From CAZMNY01 sp964567745 (lineage in GTDB: Bacteria > Planctomycetota > Planctomycetia > Pirellulales > Pirellulaceae), in contig CAZMNY010000011.1 in NCBI GenBank assembly GCA_964567745.1, forward strand, positions 1 to 64,000: a stretch of DNA of 64,000 nucleotides, given 5' to 3'. Below are positions 16,111 through 25,671 of this stretch, one piece after another. The notes beneath the pieces are model-generated. The model was not told the DNA's origin and made no database searches. It saw only the letters and a list, made by a program, of their open reading frames with translations. Numbering within the stretch: position 1 is the first letter of the stretch; each line of letters starts with the position of its first letter. Both the position numbers and the translations under genes were made by a program.

Positions 16111-17673
16111 CTACATCAGCCCATCGATGGGGCCGGCATGATAGATCCGGTGCGGGCGTCCGATATCGTCATTCCAGACAGCCGCGGGCGGAATGCCGAG
16201 AGCCGAGTAGATTGAGGCGGCCATGTTTTCGGGCTTTTGCGGACTGTCGATTGGGTAGCCGCCGATCTTGTCGCTAGCGCCAATGACGTTGCCGCCTTTG
16301 ACTCCGCCGCCGGCAAAGAACAGCGTCTGCACGGCGCCCCAATGGTCGCGTCCCGGCCCCTTGTAGTGTTCGGGGAGAAGCGAAATCTTAGGCGTTCGCC
16401 CGAATTCGCCGCCCATGACGATCAGCGTGCTGTCGAGCATCCCGGTTTCTCGAAGATCGTCGAGCAGGGCCGACAGAGCTTGGTCGGTTGGAGGAAACAG
16501 TCGATCTTTCAATCGCCAAAACGCATCGCCATGCGTGTCCCACGCCTCGTTGTTTCCGAGGTTGACCTGGACGAGATTGACGCCGGCTTTGACGAGTTGC
16601 GAGGCCATCAAGAGCGACCATCCAAAACTGTTCTTCCCGTATCGTTCTTGTTGCTTGTCGCTGAGGTTGCGGACATCGAGCGACTCGCGAACTTTCGGGC
16701 TGGCCAACAGTGAAATAGCTGACTGCCGATGTTCGTCGTATCGCTGAACCTGAGCGGAATCTTCTAACGCTTTTCTCTGCGCATCAATGGTGTCGAGCAA
16801 GGCAAGCCTGTCGGCAAATCGTCGCCTCGCCATTCCGAACGGCAGTTTCAAATTCGGAGCTTGAAAGACAGCTGGAGTTGGCGTGGTCGGTTTTTTCTTG
16901 GGGAGTTGGAAGAACGTATATTCAGGATACGCGCCGCGCCAAAACGGATCGCCGTAGTTGGTCGCTTCGATGAAGAACGGATCGCGACGGCTGCCCATCT
17001 GCCCCGCATATGCTCCCGGAATGACTCCGCCGGACCAATGCACAAGACGCTCAGGAAGGACAACGGCAGGCGGCAAGTTGTCGTTTTGCGGCGGCAATTG
17101 GTCTCCCACAATTGATGCGATCGACGGCCAATCGCTCGACCTCGGTTTGCGGTCGCCTTGAAACCCCGGCGACGCAACTGATCTTCCAGTCAGCATGAAA
17201 TAATGGCCGAGCGTATGGCCATTGGTCGGGTGGGTAAGTGAGCGGACGAGAGCCCAATCGTCGCTGCGGTCAGCGAGCATCGGCAAGTGCTCGCAGATCT
17301 GAATGCCGCTGGTCTTTGTCGCAATCGGCTTGAACTCGCCGCGCACCGTATCGGGCGCTTGGGGCTTAAGGTCGAAGCTGTCTTGTTGAGCGAGGCCGCC
17401 GGAAAGAAAGATGTAGATCAGCGACTTGGCGGAGCCTGTCCGCTCGCTTGTGGATGGCTCGGCTTGCGAGTTCGTCTCGCCGCCGCTCGCCGTTTGCAGC
17501 GCGGTCAGATGATTGGCGCCCAGTCCGAGCAAGCCAACAGCGCCGGCCTGGATGGCTGTGCGGCGATTCAATTTGGGATGCAAGCAATGTTTCATCGCGA
17601 AGTCGCCCAGGGAATGAAATGGCTTTGCGAACGGCAAAACGCAATATACCAATCGCGAGCATAAAAAGCGCAT
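16111..17673 (-). CDS. DUF1501 Tat-exported protein
   Basis: A DUF1501 protein related to the alkaline phosphatase/sulfatase fold. The Tat-like signal is NRRTAIQAGAVGLLGL. Domain motifs include LIYIFLSGGLAQQDSFDLKP, GVNLVQVNLGNNEAWDTHGD, STLIVMGGEFGRTPK, GRDHWG and FFAGGGVKGG. The ATG at 17673 has GGGAGG but only about 3 nt away. The ATG at 17595 (MKHCLHPKLNRRT) lacks a good ribosome-binding site but gives the usual Tat signal length, so 17595 may be the real start. Unlike the other DUF1501 genes here, it has no cytochrome-domain partner upstream. Biochemical function of the family is unknown. Confidence 0.88.
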   Translation of the reverse strand: MRFLCSRLVYCVLPFAKPFHSLGDFAMKHCLHPKLNRRTAIQAGAVGLLGLGANHLTALQTASGGETNSQAEPSTSERTGSAKSLIYIFLSGGLAQQDSFDLKPQAPDTVRGEFKPIATKTSGIQICEHLPMLADRSDDWALVRSLTHPTNGHTLGHYFMLTGRSVASPGFQGDRKPRSSDWPSIASIVGDQLPPQNDNLPPAVVLPERLVHWSGGVIPGAYAGQMGSRRDPFFIEATNYGDPFWRGAYPEYTFFQLPKKKPTTPTPAVFQAPNLKLPFGMARRRFADRLALLDTIDAQRKALEDSAQVQRYDEHRQSAISLLASPKVRESLDVRNLSDKQQERYGKNSFGWSLLMASQLVKAGVNLVQVNLGNNEAWDTHGDAFWRLKDRLFPPTDQALSALLDDLRETGMLDSTLIVMGGEFGRTPKISLLPEHYKGPGRDHWGAVQTLFFAGGGVKGGNVIGASDKIGGYPIDSPQKPENMAASIYSALGIPPAAVWNDDIGRPHRIYHAGPIDGLM

Positions 17674-17830
17674 CGACCTCCCGAATTCGCTCGAATTCCC
17701 ATCGGCCGGAGCTTCATGGTTCCTAGGCTCTGTCCCATGCTAAAATCGGCATACGAGTTCACTTTTGCAATCATTAAGAAACCGCACTTCGGCCGTTTGG
17801 GTTCGGAGTTCACGCCAAGGAGAACCTGAA

Positions 17831-18634
17831 ATGAGGAAGTACTGGAGTTTGTTGGCAGGGTGCGTTCTGGCCGCTATCTGTCTCGTCGATTCGTCGGCTA
17901 GCGGCGATGAATATCTCAACGGAATCAAATGGAAATCCCCAGCGATCGTCCAGCCGGGAGCGGAAGGCGGAGCGCCGTCGGACGCGGTCGTTCTGTTCGA
18001 CGGCAAAGACCTTTCGGCTTGGGACAATGCTGACAATTGGAAGATCGCCGACGGCAGTATGGTCAGCGGTCGCGGCGATGTTCGATCGAAGAAAGCGTTC
18101 GGCGACTGCCAACTTCATATTGAATGGTCGGCGCCTACCCCGGCCAAAGGGTCGGGGCAGGGGCGAGGCAACAGCGGCGTCTTTCTGATGAGCACCTACG
18201 AGATTCAGATTCTCGATTCGTTCGAGAACAAGACGTACCACGACGGCCAAGCCGGCGCGATTTACAAGCAGACGCCGCCGCAAGTCAACGCCACTCGCGC
18301 GCCAGGGACGTGGAACGTCTACGACATCGTCTGGACTGCCCCCAAGTTTGGCGACGATGGAAAGCTGAAGTCGCCAGCCTACATCACTGCGATCCACAAC
18401 GGCGTCTTGATCCTCAACCATTTTGAGCTGAAGGGCGATACGCCTTACAACCGGCCGCCCGCTTACGCAAAACATGCAAAACGGCTCCCCCTGCGGCTGC
18501 AGGATCACGGCAACCCCATCCGTTTTCGAAATATCTGGGTTCGCGAAATCGGGGCAGCGAAAGGCGAGCAGGTCAAAGCTCCGTTTATCCGCGATAACAA
18601 GTCAGGGAAAGAACGCCCTGTCGAGACGAAGTAG
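17831..18634 (+). CDS. Secreted DUF1080 (3-keto-disaccharide hydrolase-like) protein
   Basis: ATG at 17831 is preceded by AAGGAG (spacing about 9) and followed by a signal peptide (1-26). The 267-residue product is almost entirely one DUF1080 concanavalin/LamG-like beta-sandwich: DAVVLFDGKDLSAWDN, WKIADGSMVSGRGDVRSK, FGDCQLHIEWSAP, GNSGVFLMSTYEIQILDSFE and PLRLQDHGNPIRFRNIWVRE. Members cleave or bind 3-keto-glycosides in periplasmic sugar oxidation pathways. It is divergent from the DUF1501 gene and stands apart from sugar dehydrogenase genes here, so the substrate is unknown. Confidence 0.88.
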   Translation: MRKYWSLLAGCVLAAICLVDSSASGDEYLNGIKWKSPAIVQPGAEGGAPSDAVVLFDGKDLSAWDNADNWKIADGSMVSGRGDVRSKKAFGDCQLHIEWSAPTPAKGSGQGRGNSGVFLMSTYEIQILDSFENKTYHDGQAGAIYKQTPPQVNATRAPGTWNVYDIVWTAPKFGDDGKLKSPAYITAIHNGVLILNHFELKGDTPYNRPPAYAKHAKRLPLRLQDHGNPIRFRNIWVREIGAAKGEQVKAPFIRDNKSGKERPVETK

Positions 18635-18736
18635 GACCGCACACGAAAGTGCTTGTGGCGACTCGAATCGTTGCGCAGGCCGCTCGCCTTCAAGCTAGGA
18701 TTGAGGAACGTATCGTCGACAACCGGGAGCGTCACC

Positions 18737-21700
18737 ATGCAGGGGGAGCAATTGATCATTGGACTGATCTTGCTGGTGGTCGTTATTACGCCCCTGGCTA
18801 TGGCTTTCCTTGTTGGTTGGGTCGTTGGGCGCCGAGGCGATTCACCGACCATAGACGGCAATGACGACTTATCCGCCACGGCCAGGACGATTCGCAGACT
18901 GGCCAATGAGGGCTCGATCGATCCGAGCCTTCGACGCCGGCTACTCGAGTTGGTCGGCGCTTCAAGTCGACCGTGGAGCGAAGTCGGCAGTGAGACAGCA
19001 GCCGCATCGAGCGTAGAAGCGAGCGACAGTGCGCCTAAGCAGGCAAGTCGTGATGACGACGTTGTCGCTCTCGAACCCGTGGTGCCCGCCGAGACGCTTG
19101 GTGAAGAGCGCGACACGGATCTCGATGCCGGGGAGCATGCCCTGGCACCGGACGAGGAGATCGTTCTTGCCGAGCTTGTCGAGACGGTTCCGCCCGCCGC
19201 GCCCGTTCATCCTCTTGACGCTCCTGAGCCGGTTTTACCGCCGGCGTCTACGCTTCCCCAGCAGCGACGCCGAGCGTTGGCCGACGTGCTGCAGGCGTTC
19301 ATGGCCGAGAAGAACATTCGCTGGGGCGAATTGGTAAGCGGCATTCTCATTGTTGGTTGTTCGATCGCGTTGGTGATCAGTCTTCGCCGCGAAATCGAAT
19401 CGCTCAGCCAACAGTTCATCTATCTGCCCGCGCTGTTGTTCATGCTGGCGACTGCCGCCATTCACGGGGCCGGCAACTACACGCTGAGACGTTGGAAGTT
19501 GCGTGCGACAAGCCGGGGCGTGTTGATCATTGCGACACTGTTGATTCCGATCAACTTTCTCGCCGCAATCATCGTCACGGGGCCCGAGTCGAAGCAGCTG
19601 CCTCTGTTCCACCCGCTCTACATCTCGGCGGTTGTCATCGGCTTGATTTCATTCGGAACGATGGCCTACTTCGCCGGCCAAGCTTTATTGCGGGACGGCG
19701 CATGGCGATTGTGGATCGGCGTGATAGGAACATCGTGCGGCCAGCTCATCATCAGTCGCGCGGCCGATAACGAGATGACCGCGTTCGCCGCAAATGCGCT
19801 CGTCGCCACGCCCTTGACCGCCTATCTTGTTTCCACGGTATGGCAGCTTCAGAAGACGACGCGGAGAACGAGAATCGGACTTGGCCTCGCCGTCGAGACG
19901 CTGCTTGTGCTGGGCGTCGTCACGTTCGCGCTAGTAGCTCCGATCGGGCTGCTGCTGTCTCGCGCCGATTCGGTTCGCACGGCGCTCGCCTGGCTGTCGA
20001 CGCCGTTGAGTCTTCCAGCCGTTGTCATCTTGGGGACCGGACTCTCCTTGCACCGACGACTTCGGTCCCGTCGCCTCAGCCCATTGAAAACGACGGGAAC
20101 CACGTTGGCCGTGCTCGGCGGCGCGATGATGTTTGCGTCATTGCTACTTGCCTGGCCGGATCCAGAGTTGATGGTCGCGGTTGGGCTGTTCAGCTTTCTA
20201 TCTCTGACTCTGCTTGCCGCGATTGGCCGGCTGCCCGTCCTTCACGTGCCCGCATGTGCGACGGCCGCGTTCACTGGACTCGTCGCTCTTCATCTATTCC
20301 AGGGATCGTTCGCCGGTGATGAATCGACGCTCGCCCAGCGGATTCTCGAATTGTTGCTGATGGGGCGAAGTTGCGTCGCACTAACGGTCTTCGCGGTAAT
20401 CGCAGTCGTCGTCGGCGGCACATTGATTCGATTGGGAAAAGCAGCGAGCGGTTTCAGCTATCTCGTCTCTGGCGGCGGCGTGGCGGTCGTGAGCATCTTG
20501 CTTTCGATCATCGTTGGCTTTTCGGGCTCGCCTGGCCAGGAGGTCGATCTTGTTTCGCCCGTTCTTTTGTTTTACTCAGTCGCCTTGATCGCGGCGAGTT
20601 TCGTCGCGCCCCGCGCCGAGCTGAATTGGGCGGGAACTTCGCTTCTGCTTTGTGGGCTGGTTCATGCATTTGGCTGGAATGCAGGTTTCCGAACCGTCTT
20701 GACCGGAGTCGGCGTCTTCCCAAACGAGCCCATTCTGGTCGCCGTCTTGGCTCACGGCATCGTGGCTTCCGCGTTGTCGATTGGGGCGATGTTGTGGCGC
20801 TCAAAGCTAAGCGATTCAACGCCAGTCGATTCTCATTTTCGAGGCGGGCTCATCCTCCCGCTGATATTCGCGGCGATGGCCTCGTCGGTGGTGTCGTTGA
20901 TTCCCGCAGCCTACGTCGAAGAGCATCAGTTCATCCGGCGCGCCATGTACGTGGCGACTTTGGCGACGATCTGGTTGGCGTCGACCGTCGTCCTGAGGTC
21001 GTGGATCAGTCTCGCGATCTTCCAGTCTCTGGCGACGATATCAATTGGCCTGGTGACCGCTTCGGTTTGCGAGGGGCAAGCATGGTGGAGCGGAAATCTA
21101 TTAGCGCCTCAACACCTTTACGCTCAGTTCGCCGTAATGGCGATTTGGTGCTTGGCATGGAGTGTCGGGCGAAGGCTTGCGCGGATGCGTTGGCCCAGTC
21201 TGATCGCGATGACTCGCCAGGGCGGGGCGACGGTGGACGAATTCGTTTTAGCTTGCGCTGTGATCGGGATGCTGGCGACGTGCTTATGGGTCTGTCGAAT
21301 CGGCGTGGCGGTTGAACTCGGCATGGCGCCGCTGGCAACGGAGTTTCCGTTTCAAGATTGGCGAGCGGCGTTTGGGAGCGGCGCCTGGATTGCCGCGCTG
21401 GCATTGCTGATCGCGCCGATCGGTTCTCTCATCGAACGATTCACGCTGACCGCGTTCTCCGCTTTGTTCGTATCGGCCGCGGCTGCCGCCTTGTTGATCG
21501 TCGGTCCGGCATACGAATGGGTTGCGGTCGCGTCAGGAATTCGCTGGTCCTTTGCGGCACTCGGCGTGTCCCTGACAATCGCCGCCCTTTGCGGAGGTCA
21601 AATCGCATCGGCTCTGAGGCGTCTGACATGGCTGGAATGGAAGGATCTGCCGAGCGGCATTGATCGGTTTGCGAGATTCTGGACGGTCGGGCTCATCGCA

Positions 21701-24700
21701 GCTCCTGTCCTCGGGCTGACAACGGTCAGTCTGGTGCAGGCGGCCTTGAGTGTTGCGCCGAACGGTCCTTCGGCCGATTGTTTATTCGGTCGAATGGGAT
21801 CCGAACTATCGTTTGGGACGCCCCTAGCATTGTTGGTCTCGGTGCTTGTCGCATTCGCTGTCCGCGAGCGAAATGCTCGCCTGATGCTTTCCGGCTCGGG
21901 CGTTTTTCAATACTTGGTCAACTTGGCGTACTTTCTGCCGATCTTGTGCGATTCCAACTCGCAATTCGATTGGTCGGTCGCGATTGGTTGTTTGCAATGG
22001 AACGCACTTGGACTCGCGGTCTATTCGTTGGCCTGGTTGGCGGCGAGGCGATGGATCGATGCGGAAGACGATCGCGACAACATCGCCTCGGCTCTCGCAA
22101 GCGAGAATGGCGAGCTCGACAAATGCATTGTGGTCCAGATCGCGACGACCGTCATTGCCGTTGCGCTCACGGCCGGTGTGGCCACGTTCGCAGTGATTGC
22201 ATCGCCACACGACTTGTCTCGGTTTTCAAGTTGCGGCGAGTGGCTAAGCTACCTGGTCTGTCTACTTGGTTTTGGTGCCGCCGCGTGGCTGACGCGTGAT
22301 CGCTGGGAGCGATTCGGTGTTTGGTTGTCTCTAGGTTGCATGATGGCCTTAGCCGGACCGTTGGCCATCACACTCGAGGGCGCGGCAGGCGGCTGGCGCG
22401 GGTTTCATGTCTTAATGATGGCGTGGTCGGCCGCCGCCATCTCGGCAACAGCGCTCGCCTGGCTTGCGCCTCGCTGGTGGGCGAGTCGGCAAATTGTCAC
22501 GACATCGATTGGGTGGGCGACATGGGTCGGCGGTCTGACGATACTGCTTGCCTCTGAAGCCGCTCTATTCGATCCCGCAACGCCTTGGTGGTCGTTCGGC
22601 ATTTCGCTCGCCATGGCGTGCGTGATGGGCGCGCTCGGCTTTCTCACTCGCAGCCAAGCCTACGCCTATGCCTCCACCCTGGCGACCGCAGCCGCGGCGT
22701 CGATGGCCTGGTGGGGTGCCTGGCCCAACAACGGCGCTCAAGGCGTCCTCGAACTCGTCCAACTCAACCTCATCGCATTCGTTGCTTCGTCGCTGGTCTG
22801 GATGGGCGCCGAGTTGTGGAGCCAGCTTAGGGGGCGAGTTGGCTTCGACTGTTCTGACCGAGTTCCGGCCGTGCATCGAGTGATGGCGCGTGTGGCGAGC
22901 TCGGTGTTGCTTATGTTTGGCTTGATCGGATTTATCCTGACCGGTCTTCTGGATGTGTCGCGAAGCGATCTGAATATCGCCAACGAGTCTGGCTGGATAT
23001 TGCTGTTGTTGCTCGGCGGGCTGTTGGTTGGATCTCTTTGGGATCGGCGGATGCATCACGCCTTGCTGTTTCTTTATGTTGCCGGAATAGCGGCGATGAT
23101 GATGACGCTTGACATGGTCGATCGACGATTCGTTTTCGACGAGGCGACGATGTTTGTCACAGCCAGCGTCGCGTTCGCAGCCTACGTCGCTATGACCGGA
23201 CACATTTGGCGATTCGGTGCCAATCTAGCGGTCGTGGGCGAGCGGTTCGGCATGCACGACGCCGTCGATCGCCTACAGCGTACTTCGCTTTGGCTGCCAG
23301 CCATTTCGCTGACGATTGCCGCGATCGTCAGCACGGTCGAACTGGTGGTCGTCTTAGCATTTCCCGAGCGATGGATGCGTGTCGCCGCTTCGTTGGCGCC
23401 GCTGCTGCTGGCCTACGGGGTCGGCTGCCAAGCCCAGTTGAATCGCCGTGACCGATTTCAGCGGATTGCATTGAGTCTGGCGAGCCTGTCAGTCGCCTAC
23501 GCTGCGTTGTCGGACATTCAGCCCAATTGGGCTAGCGGGTTGGCGCTGGAGCGGTCCGTCAGGCTGTTGATGGTTCTTGCTGTTCTGGCGTTCCTCTATG
23601 TTATTCCGCTCGCCCGCTTGGCAAATCGGCTGGCAAGCGACTGGTCTTCGGCGGTTAAGCAGATGGGGTTGGGGTGCGGTGTAGGAGCCATCGCCAACTT
23701 GGTGGTCGTGCTCTTGCTCGAGCTCGCCTATTTTCGACCTGGCGTCGGCGCGCCGTTTGGTCATCCGTATCAGGTGGTCGCGGTGGCTGTCGTGCTTGTC
23801 GGCTTGATCGTCACCTTCTTGGTGATTGCACTTGCGCAGGAATCGGATTCGCTCACGTTGACGGAGGCGAGCCGGATGGGATTTGTCTACGCGGCGCAAA
23901 TCACAGGCGCATTGCTTTTCGCCCATCTCTATCTGTCTCATCCGCAGATGTTTGGGATGTTTGAACCGTATTGGCCGTACATCGTGTTGGGGATTGCTTT
24001 TGCGGGCGTCGGCGTCGGAGAACTCTTTCAACGCAGCGGCCGTCGAGTACTCGCCGAACCCTTCCAACGGACTGGCGGCTTCTTGCCGTTGTTGCCCGCG
24101 CTCGGCTGGTGGCTCAACAGCTCATTGGGGATTGCGGCGGCGGGACATTATTCGCTTGTATTGTTTCTGGCCGGGCTGTTGTTCGCGATGCTCAGCATGC
24201 TGCGCAAGTCCTACATAAGCGGTATAGCCGCCGCAGTCGCAGGCAATGCCGCGCTGTGGGCGATTCTCGGCGACTATCAGATGTTTGATGTTCTTAAGCA
24301 CCCGCAGTTCTGGCTGATTCCGCCGGCCGTTTCAGCTCTCGTTGCCGTCCACATCAATCGTCGAGCGTTCACGGAAAGCCAACTCACTGCGGCTCGCTAT
24401 ATCTACCTGCTCGTCATCTACGTCAGCTCGACCGCCGACGTCTTCTTGGAAGGGATTGGAAACAGTTTGTGGGAGCCGATGGTCTTGGCGACGTTGTCGG
24501 TGATCGGCGTGTTTGTCGGCATCGGACTGCAGATTCGAGCTTTTCTGTACCTCGGCGCGACGTTCGTCTTTCTATCGGTCCTCAGCATGGTCTGGCACGC
24601 CTACGCCAACGTCCATCATGTCGGCATTTGGTGGGGGTTTGGAATCGCGCTGGGACTGCTGATCTTGACCGTGTTTGGCGTGTTCGAGAAGAAGCGGCCC

Positions 24701-24745
24701 GAGTTGATGCGGGTCGTCAACGACATGAGGCAGTGGGATCATTGA
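18737..24745 (+). CDS. Giant polytopic membrane protein, 2002 residues
   Basis: ATG 18737 with GGGAG about 8 nt upstream; the in-frame TTG at 18653 lacks such support. After one N-terminal transmembrane helix (LIIGLILLVVVITPLAMAFL) comes an acidic, Pro-rich cytoplasmic stretch (about 30-210), a short conserved WGELVSGILIVGCSIALVIS region, then dozens of hydrophobic helices to residue ~1980 and a charged tail. The architecture recalls DUF2339/DUF2157-like 'stack of helices' proteins, but family assignment is uncertain. No catalytic motif was recognised. Very large membrane proteins of unknown role are frequent in planctomycetes. It is followed by a 15-bp tandem repeat. Confidence 0.75.
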   Translation: MQGEQLIIGLILLVVVITPLAMAFLVGWVVGRRGDSPTIDGNDDLSATARTIRRLANEGSIDPSLRRRLLELVGASSRPWSEVGSETAAASSVEASDSAPKQASRDDDVVALEPVVPAETLGEERDTDLDAGEHALAPDEEIVLAELVETVPPAAPVHPLDAPEPVLPPASTLPQQRRRALADVLQAFMAEKNIRWGELVSGILIVGCSIALVISLRREIESLSQQFIYLPALLFMLATAAIHGAGNYTLRRWKLRATSRGVLIIATLLIPINFLAAIIVTGPESKQLPLFHPLYISAVVIGLISFGTMAYFAGQALLRDGAWRLWIGVIGTSCGQLIISRAADNEMTAFAANALVATPLTAYLVSTVWQLQKTTRRTRIGLGLAVETLLVLGVVTFALVAPIGLLLSRADSVRTALAWLSTPLSLPAVVILGTGLSLHRRLRSRRLSPLKTTGTTLAVLGGAMMFASLLLAWPDPELMVAVGLFSFLSLTLLAAIGRLPVLHVPACATAAFTGLVALHLFQGSFAGDESTLAQRILELLLMGRSCVALTVFAVIAVVVGGTLIRLGKAASGFSYLVSGGGVAVVSILLSIIVGFSGSPGQEVDLVSPVLLFYSVALIAASFVAPRAELNWAGTSLLLCGLVHAFGWNAGFRTVLTGVGVFPNEPILVAVLAHGIVASALSIGAMLWRSKLSDSTPVDSHFRGGLILPLIFAAMASSVVSLIPAAYVEEHQFIRRAMYVATLATIWLASTVVLRSWISLAIFQSLATISIGLVTASVCEGQAWWSGNLLAPQHLYAQFAVMAIWCLAWSVGRRLARMRWPSLIAMTRQGGATVDEFVLACAVIGMLATCLWVCRIGVAVELGMAPLATEFPFQDWRAAFGSGAWIAALALLIAPIGSLIERFTLTAFSALFVSAAAAALLIVGPAYEWVAVASGIRWSFAALGVSLTIAALCGGQIASALRRLTWLEWKDLPSGIDRFARFWTVGLIAAPVLGLTTVSLVQAALSVAPNGPSADCLFGRMGSELSFGTPLALLVSVLVAFAVRERNARLMLSGSGVFQYLVNLAYFLPILCDSNSQFDWSVAIGCLQWNALGLAVYSLAWLAARRWIDAEDDRDNIASALASENGELDKCIVVQIATTVIAVALTAGVATFAVIASPHDLSRFSSCGEWLSYLVCLLGFGAAAWLTRDRWERFGVWLSLGCMMALAGPLAITLEGAAGGWRGFHVLMMAWSAAAISATALAWLAPRWWASRQIVTTSIGWATWVGGLTILLASEAALFDPATPWWSFGISLAMACVMGALGFLTRSQAYAYASTLATAAAASMAWWGAWPNNGAQGVLELVQLNLIAFVASSLVWMGAELWSQLRGRVGFDCSDRVPAVHRVMARVASSVLLMFGLIGFILTGLLDVSRSDLNIANESGWILLLLLGGLLVGSLWDRRMHHALLFLYVAGIAAMMMTLDMVDRRFVFDEATMFVTASVAFAAYVAMTGHIWRFGANLAVVGERFGMHDAVDRLQRTSLWLPAISLTIAAIVSTVELVVVLAFPERWMRVAASLAPLLLAYGVGCQAQLNRRDRFQRIALSLASLSVAYAALSDIQPNWASGLALERSVRLLMVLAVLAFLYVIPLARLANRLASDWSSAVKQMGLGCGVGAIANLVVVLLLELAYFRPGVGAPFGHPYQVVAVAVVLVGLIVTFLVIALAQESDSLTLTEASRMGFVYAAQITGALLFAHLYLSHPQMFGMFEPYWPYIVLGIAFAGVGVGELFQRSGRRVLAEPFQRTGGFLPLLPALGWWLNSSLGIAAAGHYSLVLFLAGLLFAMLSMLRKSYISGIAAAVAGNAALWAILGDYQMFDVLKHPQFWLIPPAVSALVAVHINRRAFTESQLTAARYIYLLVIYVSSTADVFLEGIGNSLWEPMVLATLSVIGVFVGIGLQIRAFLYLGATFVFLSVLSMVWHAYANVHHVGIWWGFGIALGLLILTVFGVFEKKRPELMRVVNDMRQWDH

Positions 24746-24746
24746 A

Positions 24747-24791
24747 TTCCCTTTCGACCTATTCCCTTTCGGCCTATTCCCTTTCGGCCTG
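24747..24791. repeat. Three tandem 15-bp units
   Basis: TTCCCTTTCGACCTA, TTCCCTTTCGGCCTA and TTCCCTTTCGGCCTG at 24747-24761, 24762-24776 and 24777-24791. The array starts 1 bp after the stop of the giant membrane protein. Confidence 0.9.
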
Positions 24792-24921
24792 GCTCGCGAT
24801 CGTTATACTCTTGCTGCCCGTTCCGCCGCTGCGGAGCGGTCACGCGCTAAGATGGGAACGGGAACAATCAAGTAACCCGATTGCGGTTGAAACAGGGTGC
24901 CGAGCACGAACGAGGAAGACG

Positions 24922-25401
24922 ATGGCAGTCGACACGAAAAAGGTGGATGGGCGGCGGATGCTTCGCTTCGAGTCACTGTACGATGTGTTGGCTGACGCCG
25001 AACAATTGGCGGCCGGCGACGTGCGGATGTTGGGCAATTGGTCGCTGGCGCAGGCATTCAGCCATGTCGCCGCAGGATTCAATTCGTCGCTCGACGGCTC
25101 GTCGTTCAAGCCCCCATTCTTCGTTCGCATGCTCGCACCGTTGATGCGCAACAACTTCATCAACAAGGAACTCCCCTGCGGATTTCCAACTCCCAAAGAG
25201 GCGGAGGGCCAATTCCTTCCGCAAGATTCCGCCGAAACTCAAACGGCCCTCGACGAACTCCGTAGGGCCGTCAAGCGGTTACAACAGACCGAGGAACGCG
25301 CCAAACATCCGCTCTTTGGCGACCTGTCCCGACAAGACTCGGATAACTTTCAGATGCGGCACGCCGAAATGCACATGAGCTTCGCGGTGCCAAAATCGTG
25401 A
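24922..25401 (+). CDS. DUF1569 (DinB-like) protein
   Basis: ATG 24922 has GAGGAAG at good spacing. The 159-residue product matches DUF1569, a four-helix DinB/YfiT-like family: LGNWSLAQAFSHVAAGFNSS near residue 40, FPTPKEAEGQF in the middle and HPLFGDLSRQDSDNFQMRHAEMH near the end. The conserved His residues of the helices suggest a metal-binding bundle, but no reaction has been assigned to the family. It is a single gene between two repeat arrays. Confidence 0.8.
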   Translation: MAVDTKKVDGRRMLRFESLYDVLADAEQLAAGDVRMLGNWSLAQAFSHVAAGFNSSLDGSSFKPPFFVRMLAPLMRNNFINKELPCGFPTPKEAEGQFLPQDSAETQTALDELRRAVKRLQQTEERAKHPLFGDLSRQDSDNFQMRHAEMHMSFAVPKS

Positions 25402-25458
25402 ACACGGGCGTTATCAGGTAAGATTTCGCGCCTCGAGCCTCCTGGTTGTCCGCCAGTC

Positions 25459-25488
25459 TTTGACATCCTCTTGCTACCGATGTAGTGT
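25459..25488 (+). promoter_or_regulatory. Putative sigma-70-type promoter for band-7 operon
   Basis: TTGACA at 25459-25464, an 18-bp spacer, TAGTGT at 25483-25488. It reads toward the SPFH genes. TTGACATCC here also equals one half of the 14-bp motif discussed in the findings, but the other half is absent. Confidence 0.4.
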
Positions 25489-25554
25489 TTCGAAGGAATC
25501 GCGAGGCGTTGCGCTTGCGTACGGTGTCGATTTAAGGCTCTTCAAGTCAATTGT

Positions 25555-25632
25555 GCCCCTGTTTGTTGCCCCTGTTTGTTGCCCCTGTTTGTTGGCCCTA
25601 TTTGGCGGCGCTGTTTGGCGGCGCTGTTTGGC
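25555..25632. repeat. Six tandem 13-bp units before the band-7 gene
   Basis: Three identical units GCCCCTGTTTGTT (25555-25593), then GGCCCTATTTGGC (25594-25606) and two copies of GGCGCTGTTTGGC (25607-25632). The units drift in sequence but keep a 13-bp period. The array lies 40 bp before the ATG at 25672, in the presumed 5' leader. Confidence 0.9.
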
Positions 25633-25671
25633 GGCTGGCCGTTTTCCTATGAGCGTGGGAAGGTTGTTGCG

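Noticed and set aside
20371..21315. 314-codon open frame inside the giant membrane protein gene
   Set aside because: Same-strand shifted frame with extreme Arg content; the membrane-protein frame is clearly the coding one.
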